DNA of 62,330 nt from Clostridia bacterium (lineage in GTDB: Bacteria; Bacillota; Clostridia; UBA1381), in NCBI GenBank assembly GCA_900751885.1, contig CAADTH010000046.1:1-62330 (forward strand). Reading direction: 5' to 3'. This document shows, one piece after another, positions 8,320-17,274 of the stretch. Every line of letters begins with the position of its first letter. Positions within the stretch are counted from its first letter, which is position 1. Below the pieces are notes generated by a model, which searched no databases, was not told the DNA's origin, and saw only the letters and a program-made list of their open reading frames with translations. The position numbers and the translations under genes are program-made.

Positions 8320-8574
8320 TTACTGTTTTTTCAGCTTTTTTAGAATCTCATCTGTGCTGATCCCTGCCAATTTTGATATATCCGCCTGCTCCAATTTTTG
8401 TTTCATTTCATTGGTATCCATACTCGAAAATACATCCAAAAGCTTTTCTTTGTCAACATTCCCAAGCTGCTGTTTGATCTGTTGCCCCTGCTTACTGTTT
8501 AGGATTTGCTTCATATCGTCTTTTTTCAGTCCTGAAAGGATATCCTGAAGTTTTTTGCTCACATCTTTCGCCAT
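8320..8574 (-). CDS. Small helical charged protein of unknown function (84 aa)
   Basis: 84 aa, rich in Lys, Asp, Gln and Leu, with no Cys, Trp or membrane segment. It looks like loose helical repeats: KKLQDILSGLKKDDMKQIL, DKEKLLDVFSSMDTNEMKQK and DISKLAGISTDEILKKLKK share a leucine/lysine spacing. It is the first gene of the three-gene cluster, with a good ribosome binding site (AGGAGG) and an inverted repeat at 8606-8627 upstream. Confidence 0.7.
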   Translation of the reverse strand: MAKDVSKKLQDILSGLKKDDMKQILNSKQGQQIKQQLGNVDKEKLLDVFSSMDTNEMKQKLEQADISKLAGISTDEILKKLKKQ

Positions 8575-8605
8575 CTTTACGACCTCCTTTTTCTATCTAT
8601 ATGCC

Positions 8606-8627
8606 TGCGGAATCCATTTATTCCGCA
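8606..8627 (-). promoter_or_regulatory. Inverted repeat upstream of the small-protein cluster
   Basis: TGCGGAAT (8606-8613) and ATTCCGCA (8620-8627) form a perfect 8-bp palindrome with a 6-base loop, about 32 bases before the start codon at 8574. There is no T-run on the minus strand, so an operator or 5' leader hairpin is likelier than a terminator. Confidence 0.45.
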
Positions 8628-8728
8628 TGAGTACAAAAGGGTTCTCCTTTTGCTACCTCTACCATTTACTATATGCACAGCTTCCCAATTTGTGAATCAA
8701 AATAGAAAAGACAAGTATTGTAAATTAG

Positions 8729-8758
8729 GAATATCAAAGGGAATTTTTGACTATACTA
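8729..8758 (+). promoter_or_regulatory. Candidate sporulation-type promoter
   Basis: GAATA (8729-8733), 18 bases, then TATACTA (8752-8758), upstream of the DUF2508 gene. This resembles late sporulation sigma (sigma-G/E class) promoters, and no good vegetative -35 is seen at the right distance. The match is suggestive only. Confidence 0.3.
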
Positions 8759-8793
8759 GTGATATACAAGAAGAAAAAACGGAGGGATGTACT

Positions 8794-9099
8794 ATGAATC
8801 CAAATCTTATTTTAAACAAATCAAGCGAGCGCCCATCAAAGCTCATGCGCCGGCAAAAAACAAAGCTGGAAAAGGAGTCTGAAGCTCTTCTTTCTAATAT
8901 TGCCGAGGCAAAACGCGAGCTTGACACCGCGGCAAAAAATATCAACTTTGTGTCGGATACCATGCTTTTGGATCATTTCACATTCAAGCTCAAGGCGGCG
9001 GAGGTGCGCTACCGCTATCTGGTTGCAAAAGCAAAAGAGATGGGACTCGAGCAACACATGTACGCTGAAAAAATGTACAAAGAACGCTATTATAAATAA
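8794..9099 (+). CDS. DUF2508 (YaaL-like) protein
   Basis: 101 aa from the ATG at 8794, chosen because GGAGGG sits at 8781-8786; a longer frame from 8650 has no such site. The protein is charged and helical (LEKESEALLSNIAEAKRELD, then TFKLKAAEVRYRYLVAKAK), as in the DUF2508 family, which often sits next to bofA in Firmicutes. Its function is unknown. bofA follows 13 bases downstream. Confidence 0.8.
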   Translation: MNPNLILNKSSERPSKLMRRQKTKLEKESEALLSNIAEAKRELDTAAKNINFVSDTMLLDHFTFKLKAAEVRYRYLVAKAKEMGLEQHMYAEKMYKERYYK

Positions 9100-9112
9100 A
9101 GGAGTGAGGTTT

Positions 9113-9385
9113 GTGCCTCTTAACTATACGGCTGTCATTGTTTTTTTGATTGCGCTTGTCGCACTGTATATTCTGATGTGGGTGTTTGTAAAGCCTGTGA
9201 AGCTTATGCTGAAACTCGTTCTTCACGCCGCGCTGGGATGCGGCGCGCTCTGGGTGTATAACCTATTGGCAGGCTCTATCGGCATGAGCATCGGAATCAA
9301 TCTCTATACTGCCCTCACCTGCGGCATCCTGGGCGTACCCGGATTTATCCTTCTCGTCATTTTACGATTCTTTTTTCCAATATAG
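9113..9385 (+). CDS. bofA: BofA-family pro-sigma-K processing inhibitor-like membrane protein
   Basis: 90 aa from a GTG at 9113, which follows AAAGGAGTGAGG. Family members in Bacillus hold back the SpoIVFB protease in the outer forespore membrane. Visible here are an N-terminal membrane helix (VIVFLIALVALYILMWVFV), a second hydrophobic segment, and the C-terminal LTCGILGVPGFILLVILRFF typical of BofA. The start codon is not ATG, so a longer ORF finder would extend it wrongly into the DUF2508 gene. A hairpin terminator follows at 9401. Confidence 0.88.
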   Translation: MPLNYTAVIVFLIALVALYILMWVFVKPVKLMLKLVLHAALGCGALWVYNLLAGSIGMSIGINLYTALTCGILGVPGFILLVILRFFFPI

Positions 9386-9400
9386 CAATCTACATAAAAA

Positions 9401-9433
9401 GGGGCTGTAAAAAACCAAGTTTTTTACAGCCCC
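9401..9433. terminator. Bidirectional hairpin terminator, repeated elsewhere
   Basis: GGGGCTGTAAAAAA (9401-9414), a CCAAG loop, and TTTTTTACAGCCCC (9420-9433), with T-rich flanks. It lies between bofA and the convergent PAP2 gene. The same 33 bases, including the loop, recur at 36593-36625, and the arm matches the ends of the 44844-45114 repeat. Confidence 0.85.
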
Positions 9434-9453
9434 TTCTTTCGCGCACAACGCGG

Positions 9454-10119
9454 CTAGGATACCGTCTCTGTACGAACCTTTTTTTCCCGGATTGCCTGCC
9501 AATTTATCACATAGATTCCCACATAGAGAACCGCGGAAACTGCCGCTCCTGCCACCACATCAATAATCGAATGCTGCTTGATAAATACTGTGGCAAGACA
9601 AATGGAAAGCATCATCACAAAGGATGCTCCCTTTACGAGCTTCGGATATTTGAATCCGTCATAATGCGCGACCGCCGTGTGAATACCAATCGAATTGATT
9701 ACATGGATGCTCGGAAAACAGTTATATGGCGTATCCCCGGCATAAATCGTGCTCACAATCCAGTTTCCCACGCCGCCGCCTGTAAGCTCTGGGCGCAGAT
9801 CCTGACCGTTCGGCCATATCATATAGACAATATAGCACACTGACATCCCAATGTATAAAAAGGCGCTCACTTTCATAAAATCTTTCCCGGAACGCAGGAA
9901 AAAATAAGCCATCACCACTCCGATATAAGGAAACCATAAAAGATATGGTACACTAAACCATGAAATGAATGGAATTTTGTCATCCAGCGGTACATGCAGG
10001 TTATACTTTGGCACGGTCACCACATGCTCCAACACTCGAAACCACACCAAAAGTGCCAGTCCTATGAAAAGTGTGTAAGCATACGGATATTTTTTGAAAA
10101 AGCTCTTGATTTGTTTCAT
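9454..10119 (-). CDS. PAP2-superfamily membrane phosphatase or phosphotransferase
   Basis: 221 aa with about six membrane helices. Likely acts on a lipid phosphate or pyrophosphate at the outer face of the membrane. PAP2 motifs are present: CFPSIHV (motif 2) and KQHSIIDVVAG (motif 3, with His and Asp). The spacing and the WPNGQDLRPE segment resemble the Aur1/Ipt1-type inositol phosphotransferase branch. It is the last gene of a phospholipid operon, 3 bases after gpsA. The substrate cannot be told from sequence. Confidence 0.82.
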   Translation of the reverse strand: MKQIKSFFKKYPYAYTLFIGLALLVWFRVLEHVVTVPKYNLHVPLDDKIPFISWFSVPYLLWFPYIGVVMAYFFLRSGKDFMKVSAFLYIGMSVCYIVYMIWPNGQDLRPELTGGGVGNWIVSTIYAGDTPYNCFPSIHVINSIGIHTAVAHYDGFKYPKLVKGASFVMMLSICLATVFIKQHSIIDVVAGAAVSAVLYVGIYVINWQAIREKKVRTETVS

Positions 10120-10122
10120 ATT

Positions 10123-11127
10123 CTATTCCTTCCAACAACCAGATTCATGATTTTTGTCGCGCGTCATCAAGTCCTCTACTGCCTCTCTCGGGTTTTTTCC
10201 CTCAAACAGCACCAGATATGCCTCATTCGTAATCGGCATGGACACCTGATACTTTTGGGAAAGCCTGTAAGATGCTGTTGCTGTATTGACACCTTCTACC
10301 ACCATATGTACCTCTTTGAGCGTCTCATCGAGTGTTTTTCCCTGCCCCAACAGAATTCCTGCACGGTGGTTTCGGCTGTGCCTGCTCGTACAGGTCACAA
10401 TCAAATCACCTACGCCGGAAAGTCCCGAAAATGTCTCGGCGTCCGCTCCCATTGCCACGCCCAGCCGGGAAATTTCCGCCAAGCCGCGCGTCATAAGCGC
10501 CGCTTTGGTATTATCTCCAAAGCCAAGCCCATCACTGATACCGGCGCACAGTGCAATGACATTTTTGAGCGCGCCCCCCATCTCAACACCAATCATGTCA
10601 CTGCTCGTGTATACCCGAAAGGTCTTATCCATAAAGATGTCCTGGATTTTGCGTGCCGTCTCGCGGTCACCGGACGCGACCACATTGGTGGTCGGAAGCG
10701 CGCGGCTGACCTCCTCCGCGTGGGACGGTCCGCTCATGACTGAGATATTCGCCTGCGGAATTTCCTCCTTATAAACCTCGGAAAGCCTGAAAAGCGTGTC
10801 ATTTTCAAGTCCCTTTGAGATGTTAAGCATCTTCTGCCCTTTCTCTATGAACGGCGCAAGCTGCTTTGCCGTTGTACGCGTCGCGGGAGACGGCACTGCC
10901 GTCACCACCAGCTCTGCCCCTTTGACGCACGCTTCGATATCATGCGAACAGCTGATGTTTTTCGGAAACGGTACGCCGGACAAAAATTCCTTGTTTTCGC
11001 GGTCACGCGCCAAACGGTCTGTCTCCTCCCGCTGCCACGACCACAGCCATACGTCATATCCCTTTTTCGCCAAAAGAATGGCAACCGCTGTTCCCCAGCT
11101 TCCTGAACCAATTACTGCAAGCTTCAC
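10123..11127 (-). CDS. gpsA: NAD(P)+-dependent glycerol-3-phosphate dehydrogenase
   Basis: 334 aa. Reduces dihydroxyacetone phosphate to sn-glycerol 3-phosphate, the backbone of phospholipids. The N-terminal Rossmann motif is GSGSWGTAVAILLAKKG; SGPSHAEEV and the catalytic-Lys block GALKNVIALCAG follow. It overlaps plsY by 4 bases, which fits coupled supply of glycerol 3-phosphate to the acyltransferase. Confidence 0.96.
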   Translation of the reverse strand: MKLAVIGSGSWGTAVAILLAKKGYDVWLWSWQREETDRLARDRENKEFLSGVPFPKNISCSHDIEACVKGAELVVTAVPSPATRTTAKQLAPFIEKGQKMLNISKGLENDTLFRLSEVYKEEIPQANISVMSGPSHAEEVSRALPTTNVVASGDRETARKIQDIFMDKTFRVYTSSDMIGVEMGGALKNVIALCAGISDGLGFGDNTKAALMTRGLAEISRLGVAMGADAETFSGLSGVGDLIVTCTSRHSRNHRAGILLGQGKTLDETLKEVHMVVEGVNTATASYRLSQKYQVSMPITNEAYLVLFEGKNPREAVEDLMTRDKNHESGCWKE

Positions 11128-11855
11128 TGTTGTGCCTCCTTCTTTTGTCCCAGCTTCGATTCTGTCCCTTCCGCAAGCCGTTTGATGTTCGCTTTATGGC
11201 GGTAAATCATCAGCGCTCCCAAAACAATCGCAAAGACAAAATAGACAGGGTTGAAAATCCCTTTTCCTATCATGAAGCCCAGCACCAAAAACGGATATGC
11301 AATACCTGCCGAAATAGAGCCAAGCGATACATACCGGCTGATAATCATGATAACAAGCGCAATCGCGACGATAATCAGCCCAATCTTCCAATCGAGCGCC
11401 ACTGCCACCGCACCGCTCGTCGCCACGCCTTTTCCGCCTTTAAATCCGAAAAAGACCGGGAAATCATGTCCCAAAACCACAAAAAACGCGGCTATGTAGC
11501 GAAAGCTCGGGAGGATATGGGAAAGCTCAAAATCGGTCACTCCCATTCCCAAAAGCGTCGGCATGACCAAGCTCTCATGCAGTGTATAGTCGGACGGACG
11601 AATGAGCTTACTCACAAGATAGGAAAGTCCCACTGCCAAAAATACAGCGAGAATTCCTTTTAGCACATCCCCCAAAAGCGTCAGCACGCCCGCCTTCTTT
11701 CCATGCGTCCTGAGCATATTCGTCGCACCGGCATTGCCTGAGCCCTCCCGGCGGATATCCTTTTCCCCCATCAGCTTTGTAAGAATAATGGAGGAGTTGA
11801 CGCTCCCCAGAAGGTATGCAAAAAGCGCCACTCCTGCCGCAATAATCCAAATCAT
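11124..11855 (-). CDS. plsY: Acyl-phosphate:glycerol-3-phosphate acyltransferase
   Basis: 243 aa, about 50 residues longer than Bacillus PlsY. Integral membrane enzyme that transfers an acyl group from acyl phosphate to glycerol 3-phosphate. The family motifs GSGNAGATNMLRTHG (near residue 38) and GHDFPVFFGFKGGKGVATSG are clear. The extra length is in the loop around residues 85-115 (SKLIRPSDYTLHESLVMPT). It lies 11 bases after der. Confidence 0.95.
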   Translation of the reverse strand: MIWIIAAGVALFAYLLGSVNSSIILTKLMGEKDIRREGSGNAGATNMLRTHGKKAGVLTLLGDVLKGILAVFLAVGLSYLVSKLIRPSDYTLHESLVMPTLLGMGVTDFELSHILPSFRYIAAFFVVLGHDFPVFFGFKGGKGVATSGAVAVALDWKIGLIIVAIALVIMIISRYVSLGSISAGIAYPFLVLGFMIGKGIFNPVYFVFAIVLGALMIYRHKANIKRLAEGTESKLGQKKEAQQ

Positions 11856-11866
11856 AAAACTCCCCC

Positions 11867-13186
11867 TTATTTTCCCTGTTTTTCTCTGATGATAAAGTGA
11901 AGCGGCGTCCCCTCAAAGCCGAATGCTTCACGAAATTGGTTTTCGATATACCGAAGATACGAGTAATGGAACAAATCCTGATTGTTGACAAACAACACAA
12001 AGGTCGGCGGCGCCACGGACGCCTGCGTTCCATAATAAATCTTCAGCCGTTTTCCCTTGTCAGAAGGCGGCTGCTGCTTTGCGGTCGCCTCATTTAGGAC
12101 GTCATTGAGCATACCGGTCGTGATTCTGCGCTTGTGCTGCTGGTCTACCAGCTTAATCTCCTCCAGAAGGTTATCCACCCGCTGTCCTGTTTTTGCAGAA
12201 ATGAATAGTACAGGCGCATAGGACATATATGCGAAGCCTTCCCTCACGCGGTCGCGGAACTCGCGCATGGTCTTATCGTTTTTCGCGATGGTATCCCACT
12301 TGTTTACCACCAAAATGCATGCCCTGCCCTGCTCGTGCGCATAGCCTGCTATTTTGGTATCCTGCTCGGTCACGCCCTCATTTGCATCGAGCATAATCAC
12401 GCAGACGTCACTGCGGTCAACCGCTCCCAGAGAGCGCACCACACTGTAGCGCTCGACCGTCTCATTGATTTTTCCGCGCTTGCGCATCCCGGCGGTATCA
12501 ATCAGGAGGTATTTGTCCCCATCCTTCTCAAATGGCGTGTCAATCGCGTCGCGCGTGGTTCCTGCCACATCGGACACAATCACACGCGCCTCCCCCAAAA
12601 TGCGGTTAATCAAAGAAGATTTTCCCGCGTTCGGACGTCCGATAACTGCAACCTTGATGACGTCCTCGTCCTCGTCCATGTTGGAATCATCCGGGAACTG
12701 CGCGCAAACCTCGTCCAAAAGGTCACCCACTCCCAAGCCATGGGTAGAGGAAATTGCGACAGGGTCACCAAGTCCCAGATTATAGAACTCATAAAATTCC
12801 ATCGGCGGCTCTCCCACATTGTCCACCTTGTTGACCGCCAACACAATCTTTTTCTTTGCCTTTAACAGCATGGACGCTACGTCCTGGTCATTCGCCGTGA
12901 TGCCGTCCTTTACATTCACCATCAAAACCACGACATCCGCCATCTCAATCGCAAGCTCCGCCTGGCGGCGCATCTGCACGAGAATTTCATCCTTGCTCGC
13001 CGGCTCGATTCCGCCGGTATCCACCAGTGTAAAGCTTTTCCCCAGCCACTGCGCGTCCGCGTAAATGCGGTCGCGTGTCACGCCCGGCGTGTCCTCTACT
13101 ATACTTATTCGCTGTCCTGATATTTTATTAAACAATGTTGACTTTCCCACATTCGGGCGTCCAACAATCGCCACCAAAGGCTTCAT
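11867..13186 (-). CDS. der: Ribosome-assembly GTPase Der (EngA)
   Basis: 439 aa, normal length. Has two tandem GTPase domains with P-loops GRPNVGKSTLFN (about residue 8) and GRPNAGKSSLIN (about residue 182), each followed by DTPG/DTAG and NKVD/NKWD motifs, plus a C-terminal KH-like domain. Needed for 50S subunit maturation. It lies 11 bases downstream of the radical-SAM PDZ gene. Confidence 0.97.
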   Translation of the reverse strand: MKPLVAIVGRPNVGKSTLFNKISGQRISIVEDTPGVTRDRIYADAQWLGKSFTLVDTGGIEPASKDEILVQMRRQAELAIEMADVVVLMVNVKDGITANDQDVASMLLKAKKKIVLAVNKVDNVGEPPMEFYEFYNLGLGDPVAISSTHGLGVGDLLDEVCAQFPDDSNMDEDEDVIKVAVIGRPNAGKSSLINRILGEARVIVSDVAGTTRDAIDTPFEKDGDKYLLIDTAGMRKRGKINETVERYSVVRSLGAVDRSDVCVIMLDANEGVTEQDTKIAGYAHEQGRACILVVNKWDTIAKNDKTMREFRDRVREGFAYMSYAPVLFISAKTGQRVDNLLEEIKLVDQQHKRRITTGMLNDVLNEATAKQQPPSDKGKRLKIYYGTQASVAPPTFVLFVNNQDLFHYSYLRYIENQFREAFGFEGTPLHFIIREKQGK

Positions 13187-13197
13187 GCGCGTACCTC

Positions 13198-14520
13198 CTA
13201 AAATTCTAATTCCACTCCGGATACCTTTTCGACAAAGTCGTATCCATCGTTGTATACTGCCACAACCGGCATGCCGAGCTCGCGCTCCACATCCGCCACC
13301 GTCACATCATCAAGAAAAAGCTCATCCTCGTCGCGAAGCATGACATGAGGGATGAAAAGTACATCTGCCTTCGGCTTGTCCTTCATCTGCCGAATCAAGT
13401 CTCCCCCACACACCAGTCCTGCCACATTCACACCGCCCCCAAAAAAGTCATTTTTAATGGGATACAACTCCGCAGTCAAATTTGGAAGCTTTTCTTTCAT
13501 CCCGCCAATCAATGTACTGATATAGGGCTGTGCAAGCTCTCCGGTTGCCATTGCCACATGCCGGCGCTTCCCACTCTCGGGAAGCCGTGCGATTGCCGCG
13601 TCGAATTCCTCGCTCATGCTTGCAATGAGCCCCACGCCGTTTTCAATCTGTGGGAACCCTTCGTATGTCTCTGGCTTTGGAATCGGCAGCTTTGCCATCA
13701 GATACAGCTCGTCCGCCAAATACACGAGCCTTGTCCCGATGCTCTCCAGCAGCTCATCCTGCCATGCCTGCACCTGCCGTACGGCATCATAGGCGGCTCT
13801 CGCGTCGAACGCTGTAAGGGGGCAAAGTCCTTCCCGATAGCGCGTCAGTCCCACCGGGACGACTGACACACTGTTTACATAAGGGGCAAGCGCCGTCATA
13901 TCAGAGATAGACCTGTCCAGCTCCTCCCCATCGTTGAAGCCTGGGCACAGAACAATCTGGCAGTTCATATAGATGTGGTTTTGGGCAAATTTCTGCATGA
14001 TGCTGTAGACCTTGCCTGCATTCTTATTTTTGAGCATTTTCACTCGAAGGTCTGGGTTCGTCGTGTGTACAGAAATGTTGATTGGTGAAATCCGCATCGC
14101 TATCATGCGGTCGATTGCCTCGTCGTCCATGTTCGTCAGCGTCACATAATTTCCCTGCAGGAAAGAAAGGCGCGTATCATCATCTTTGAAATAGACCGTC
14201 TCTCTCATATTCGGCGGAAGCTGGTCGATAAAGCAAAAGATACATTTGTTCCGACAGCTCTGTGCATTGTCGATGAGACCTGTCTGAAACTCCACACCCA
14301 AATCCTCATAATTGTTTTCAATGGTAATGATTTCTGTCTCTCCGCTTTTTTTCTGCACCTCAACGGTGATTTCCGCATCGGAAACCAGATAGCGGTATTC
14401 TAAAATATCACGAAAGTCGCTGTCGTTGATTCTGATAATTTTATCACCGGGTCCGATTCCTGCCTCCTCGGCAATCGAACCGGGCACTACACGCGCGACT
14501 GTTGTATCGACTTGTTTCAT
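13198..14520 (-). CDS. Radical-SAM-like PDZ and DUF512 protein
   Basis: 440 aa from the ATG at 14520, chosen for its GGAGG 5 bases upstream; a longer frame to 14595 runs into a terminator. An N-terminal PDZ-like domain (about 1-70; PGSIAEEAGIGPGDKIIRIN) is followed by CRNKCIFC, a CxxxCxxC iron-sulfur motif, then a TIM-barrel-like part and the DUF512 C-terminus. The biochemical role is not known. The gene regularly precedes der in Clostridia, as here. Confidence 0.88.
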   Translation of the reverse strand: MKQVDTTVARVVPGSIAEEAGIGPGDKIIRINDSDFRDILEYRYLVSDAEITVEVQKKSGETEIITIENNYEDLGVEFQTGLIDNAQSCRNKCIFCFIDQLPPNMRETVYFKDDDTRLSFLQGNYVTLTNMDDEAIDRMIAMRISPINISVHTTNPDLRVKMLKNKNAGKVYSIMQKFAQNHIYMNCQIVLCPGFNDGEELDRSISDMTALAPYVNSVSVVPVGLTRYREGLCPLTAFDARAAYDAVRQVQAWQDELLESIGTRLVYLADELYLMAKLPIPKPETYEGFPQIENGVGLIASMSEEFDAAIARLPESGKRRHVAMATGELAQPYISTLIGGMKEKLPNLTAELYPIKNDFFGGGVNVAGLVCGGDLIRQMKDKPKADVLFIPHVMLRDEDELFLDDVTVADVERELGMPVVAVYNDGYDFVEKVSGVELEF

Positions 14521-14574
14521 ACTCTCCTCCATTGGCTGTAATACCTCAATGTATATTCTCCCATAAAACAAAAA

Positions 14575-14611
14575 AATAATCAAGGTTTTCCTCAAAAAAA
14601 CCTTGATTATT
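14575..14611 (-). terminator. Terminator of the PL26 lyase gene
   Basis: AATAATCAAGGTTTT and AAAACCTTGATTATT pair perfectly. On the minus strand they are followed by seven T. It lies 13 bases beyond the lyase stop codon. Confidence 0.85.
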
Positions 14612-14623
14612 CTATGCTGTCTT

Positions 14624-17194
14624 CTATTCTTCTTCTAATTCATCCGCTATCTGGGAAAGCGCCATAATGGTGTTGGTTCCCCACTGTCCGACCGCGTTGG
14701 TGCTGATGCCGAGCGTCTCGACAAGCGGCTTGTGCACATCACTTGCGCCAATCTCCTTTGGCTCAAGCGGCATATCCAGCCAGGAATCGTGGAACACAGT
14801 ATGCCACACCTCTTTGGCAAGCTGTTTGTTTTTCCTGTGCTTTGCTGAATACGCGCTGATTCCCACATTGTAGGATTCCGGCTTGAATGGCAAGTCTGCA
14901 AGGTGCGGATATCCCCACTCTGTGCATTTTTTCTTTCGGAACGCGTCGTCTTTCGGATTGTGCCCATAAAACTGTCCCAAGTCCATCAGGCTCTTTTTCA
15001 TCTCGTCATCCTCCAGCGCATTTGCGATTTCCACCCACACATAAAGGCTTCCAAAGCAGAACATGAAGTGGCTTCCGCCCTGTATTTTGAAGTCATAGTA
15101 GGTGGTGGTCTGAGGGTCGTATCCATACACCGCGGAGAGCACAAAGCGGTGTCCCTGCTTGAAAAAATCGAGTGTTTTGAGAAGCTTATCACGGTACTTC
15201 TCACTTTCGTGCCGCTCCCAATAGGTAAACCAGTTGGAGCAGAACGACATCACATCAGGACCAAAGCGCACATGTGTCTGGAATCTGGTGTCCGGCGCGT
15301 GGTAGGCGCGCATCGGGTCGAGTGTGCCGACTGCAAAATCGCTGTCCACTACCTCGTCCATAATATCGCCGATGCGCTCGTCGCCTGTCAGATAGTAATA
15401 ATATTTGTGCAGTCCTGCCATACTGATTCGGCTTTCCTTGCATCCACAGCCCCAATGCACCACATTGTGCCGCGATCCCAAGTGCTGGTATGGACCTATA
15501 TGGTACACATCCACCTCGGAGGTGTGGCGCGTCATCGCCTCTGCCATTCGGAAAATATCCTCCCTGCCGGAGCGCAAAAACGCGTACCAAAGCCACATAT
15601 TCGGCACAAGCTCGGTATTCTGCCATGCCTGACCGCCCATGTCATACTTCCAGCAGTGGTGGACATCATCGTAGGTGTGCATGAAATCGCCATAGTCCCA
15701 GAAGCCATACCAGCGGCGCGTCTCCCGCTCACGCTTATAAAATGCAATCAGGTCGTCCAGGTGATCCTCCAGCGCCGCCTTTTTCGGCGTACTTCGGTCA
15801 GGAAGACTCCATTCGCCCAATACGTTGGTGCTGTTATAGTAGGCAGGGTCCTCCGCAATCAACAGCGGCGGATTGTTCCAGCGCACCGCCCAGGAGACAA
15901 TCTCGTCATTGGACGGACGCGCACCTGTCACCTGAATCATCAGCTCATTGGTGTTCGCGATTCCATACGGCGTGGCGCGCATCTCGTCAAACCCTTCATA
16001 CGCAGAATACACATGCGTTCTGGTGTCATAATGCCGCATATCCATTGCCTGTCCGTCCGGCGTCCAGAGCCATGCCGTCACCTTCGCTGTGTCCTTTGCC
16101 ATATTGGTAAGCTCGATTGCAGATGGGTACTTCTCCCAAAAGTGACTCATGTGGACTGCGAATCCGCCGTCCTCATCTCCTAGGTACCCGATTCCCATTG
16201 CGCGCCTTCCCATATGTCCCTTGATGTAACAGCACCCCTTTTGCGTGCGTTTGAAGATGTTATACTCCTCACTCGAAAGCTGGGTTATCTTAAAATCCTC
16301 CCACACAGAGGATTCATCGAGCAGTCCCAGAAAGTCCTTGTCCTCCTCCTCGTCGAAGGAGAGCGGTTCACCCTGTACCTGTTTTTCGTACATGTCGTGA
16401 TATTTTCCTGTGGTACGCCAGGTAAGAAGTCCCTTTGGACTGTCACAAAACAGTCCTGTCTCCCCACCAAAGCGTACCTGGCGGTTATAAAGCGCACCCG
16501 ACAGCGCGACATCGAATTCCAGACCGATTCCGCGGATAAAGTCTGTGTTCTGCTGTCCATCGAACACAAAGGTATGAACGATTTTGATTTCATCCAAGCC
16601 CTTGTAAAAGTAAAAGCGCAAATCAAATGGGAGAAAACGGCGCGGCTGTCCGTGGCGCATACGCGCACTCTTTCCATAGTGTGCGCCGCGCACGCGCACG
16701 ACTGTCCGCACTGCCCCATCCTCCTCCAGGATACACTCTGTGATTTCACTCGTGAACGGTTCCACTGTTGTCGTCTCATACCCTTCTGTCTCAAAGCGGT
16801 TTTCATTCACCGCCACAAGCCGTCCGCCCGTACACCGCTTTTGTCCATCCACCGAGATTTCTCCAATGATGGTATTGCCTGCTTTATGAAAAACTGTGCG
16901 AATTTTGCCTGTGTCCACCACAACAGTCTCCGCTGTCTCCTCTGCCATGCCCCCGGCTTTTAAAAACGCGTCTGATTGTTCCAGCGAAACAGAATCCGCG
17001 CCGCCGACAACCGCTGAATGTGCAGTCCATTTCACGCTTCCGTCGGGCCAGTATGCTCGCTCGCTCGTCTGTACCTGTATGACGTCTCCATCTGATTTCA
17101 GGCAGAACTGCTGTCCTTTTGGCACTTCCCCTTTTGCCCACGGCATTCCCCATGTCACTGCATTTCCCTGCTGCCCCATCCATCTAAGCTTCAT
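14624..17194 (-). CDS. PL26-type exo-rhamnogalacturonan lyase (PcRGLX-like)
   Basis: 856 aa, cytoplasmic (no signal peptide). The N-terminus (MKLRWMGQQGNAVTWGMPWA, then WPDGSVKWTAHS near residue 70) matches the first domain of the PcRGLX family, exolyases that cleave the rhamnogalacturonan I backbone. The central helical part (about 480-700) is Trp/Tyr/His-rich with WGCGCKESR and HAPDTRFQTHVRFGPD. AAGGAGA lies 10 bases before the ATG. The lack of a signal implies it acts on imported oligosaccharides. It lies downstream of a hairpin cluster (17283-17398). The family call is from memory of the signature; the exact substrate is inferred. Confidence 0.8.
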   Translation of the reverse strand: MKLRWMGQQGNAVTWGMPWAKGEVPKGQQFCLKSDGDVIQVQTSERAYWPDGSVKWTAHSAVVGGADSVSLEQSDAFLKAGGMAEETAETVVVDTGKIRTVFHKAGNTIIGEISVDGQKRCTGGRLVAVNENRFETEGYETTTVEPFTSEITECILEEDGAVRTVVRVRGAHYGKSARMRHGQPRRFLPFDLRFYFYKGLDEIKIVHTFVFDGQQNTDFIRGIGLEFDVALSGALYNRQVRFGGETGLFCDSPKGLLTWRTTGKYHDMYEKQVQGEPLSFDEEEDKDFLGLLDESSVWEDFKITQLSSEEYNIFKRTQKGCCYIKGHMGRRAMGIGYLGDEDGGFAVHMSHFWEKYPSAIELTNMAKDTAKVTAWLWTPDGQAMDMRHYDTRTHVYSAYEGFDEMRATPYGIANTNELMIQVTGARPSNDEIVSWAVRWNNPPLLIAEDPAYYNSTNVLGEWSLPDRSTPKKAALEDHLDDLIAFYKRERETRRWYGFWDYGDFMHTYDDVHHCWKYDMGGQAWQNTELVPNMWLWYAFLRSGREDIFRMAEAMTRHTSEVDVYHIGPYQHLGSRHNVVHWGCGCKESRISMAGLHKYYYYLTGDERIGDIMDEVVDSDFAVGTLDPMRAYHAPDTRFQTHVRFGPDVMSFCSNWFTYWERHESEKYRDKLLKTLDFFKQGHRFVLSAVYGYDPQTTTYYDFKIQGGSHFMFCFGSLYVWVEIANALEDDEMKKSLMDLGQFYGHNPKDDAFRKKKCTEWGYPHLADLPFKPESYNVGISAYSAKHRKNKQLAKEVWHTVFHDSWLDMPLEPKEIGASDVHKPLVETLGISTNAVGQWGTNTIMALSQIADELEEE

Positions 17195-17274
17195 GTTCTC
17201 TTTGTCTCCTTTGATTGTTCATTTGTGCGTTTTATCATAATCCCAATTCGTTTTCGTATTTCCCGTTTGCCTTC

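Noticed and set aside
8650..8793. N-terminal extension of the DUF2508 gene to 8650
   Set aside because: The extension has no ribosome site, includes the candidate promoter and does not look like the family.
8900..9112. N-terminal extension of BofA into the DUF2508 gene
   Set aside because: It overlaps a gene in another frame; the GTG at 9113 has a ribosome site and gives the normal family length.
14903..16183. A 426-codon frame on the plus strand opposite the PL26 gene
   Set aside because: It is a shadow of the lyase gene, which has recognisable motifs and a ribosome site; the plus frame has no recognisable domain.
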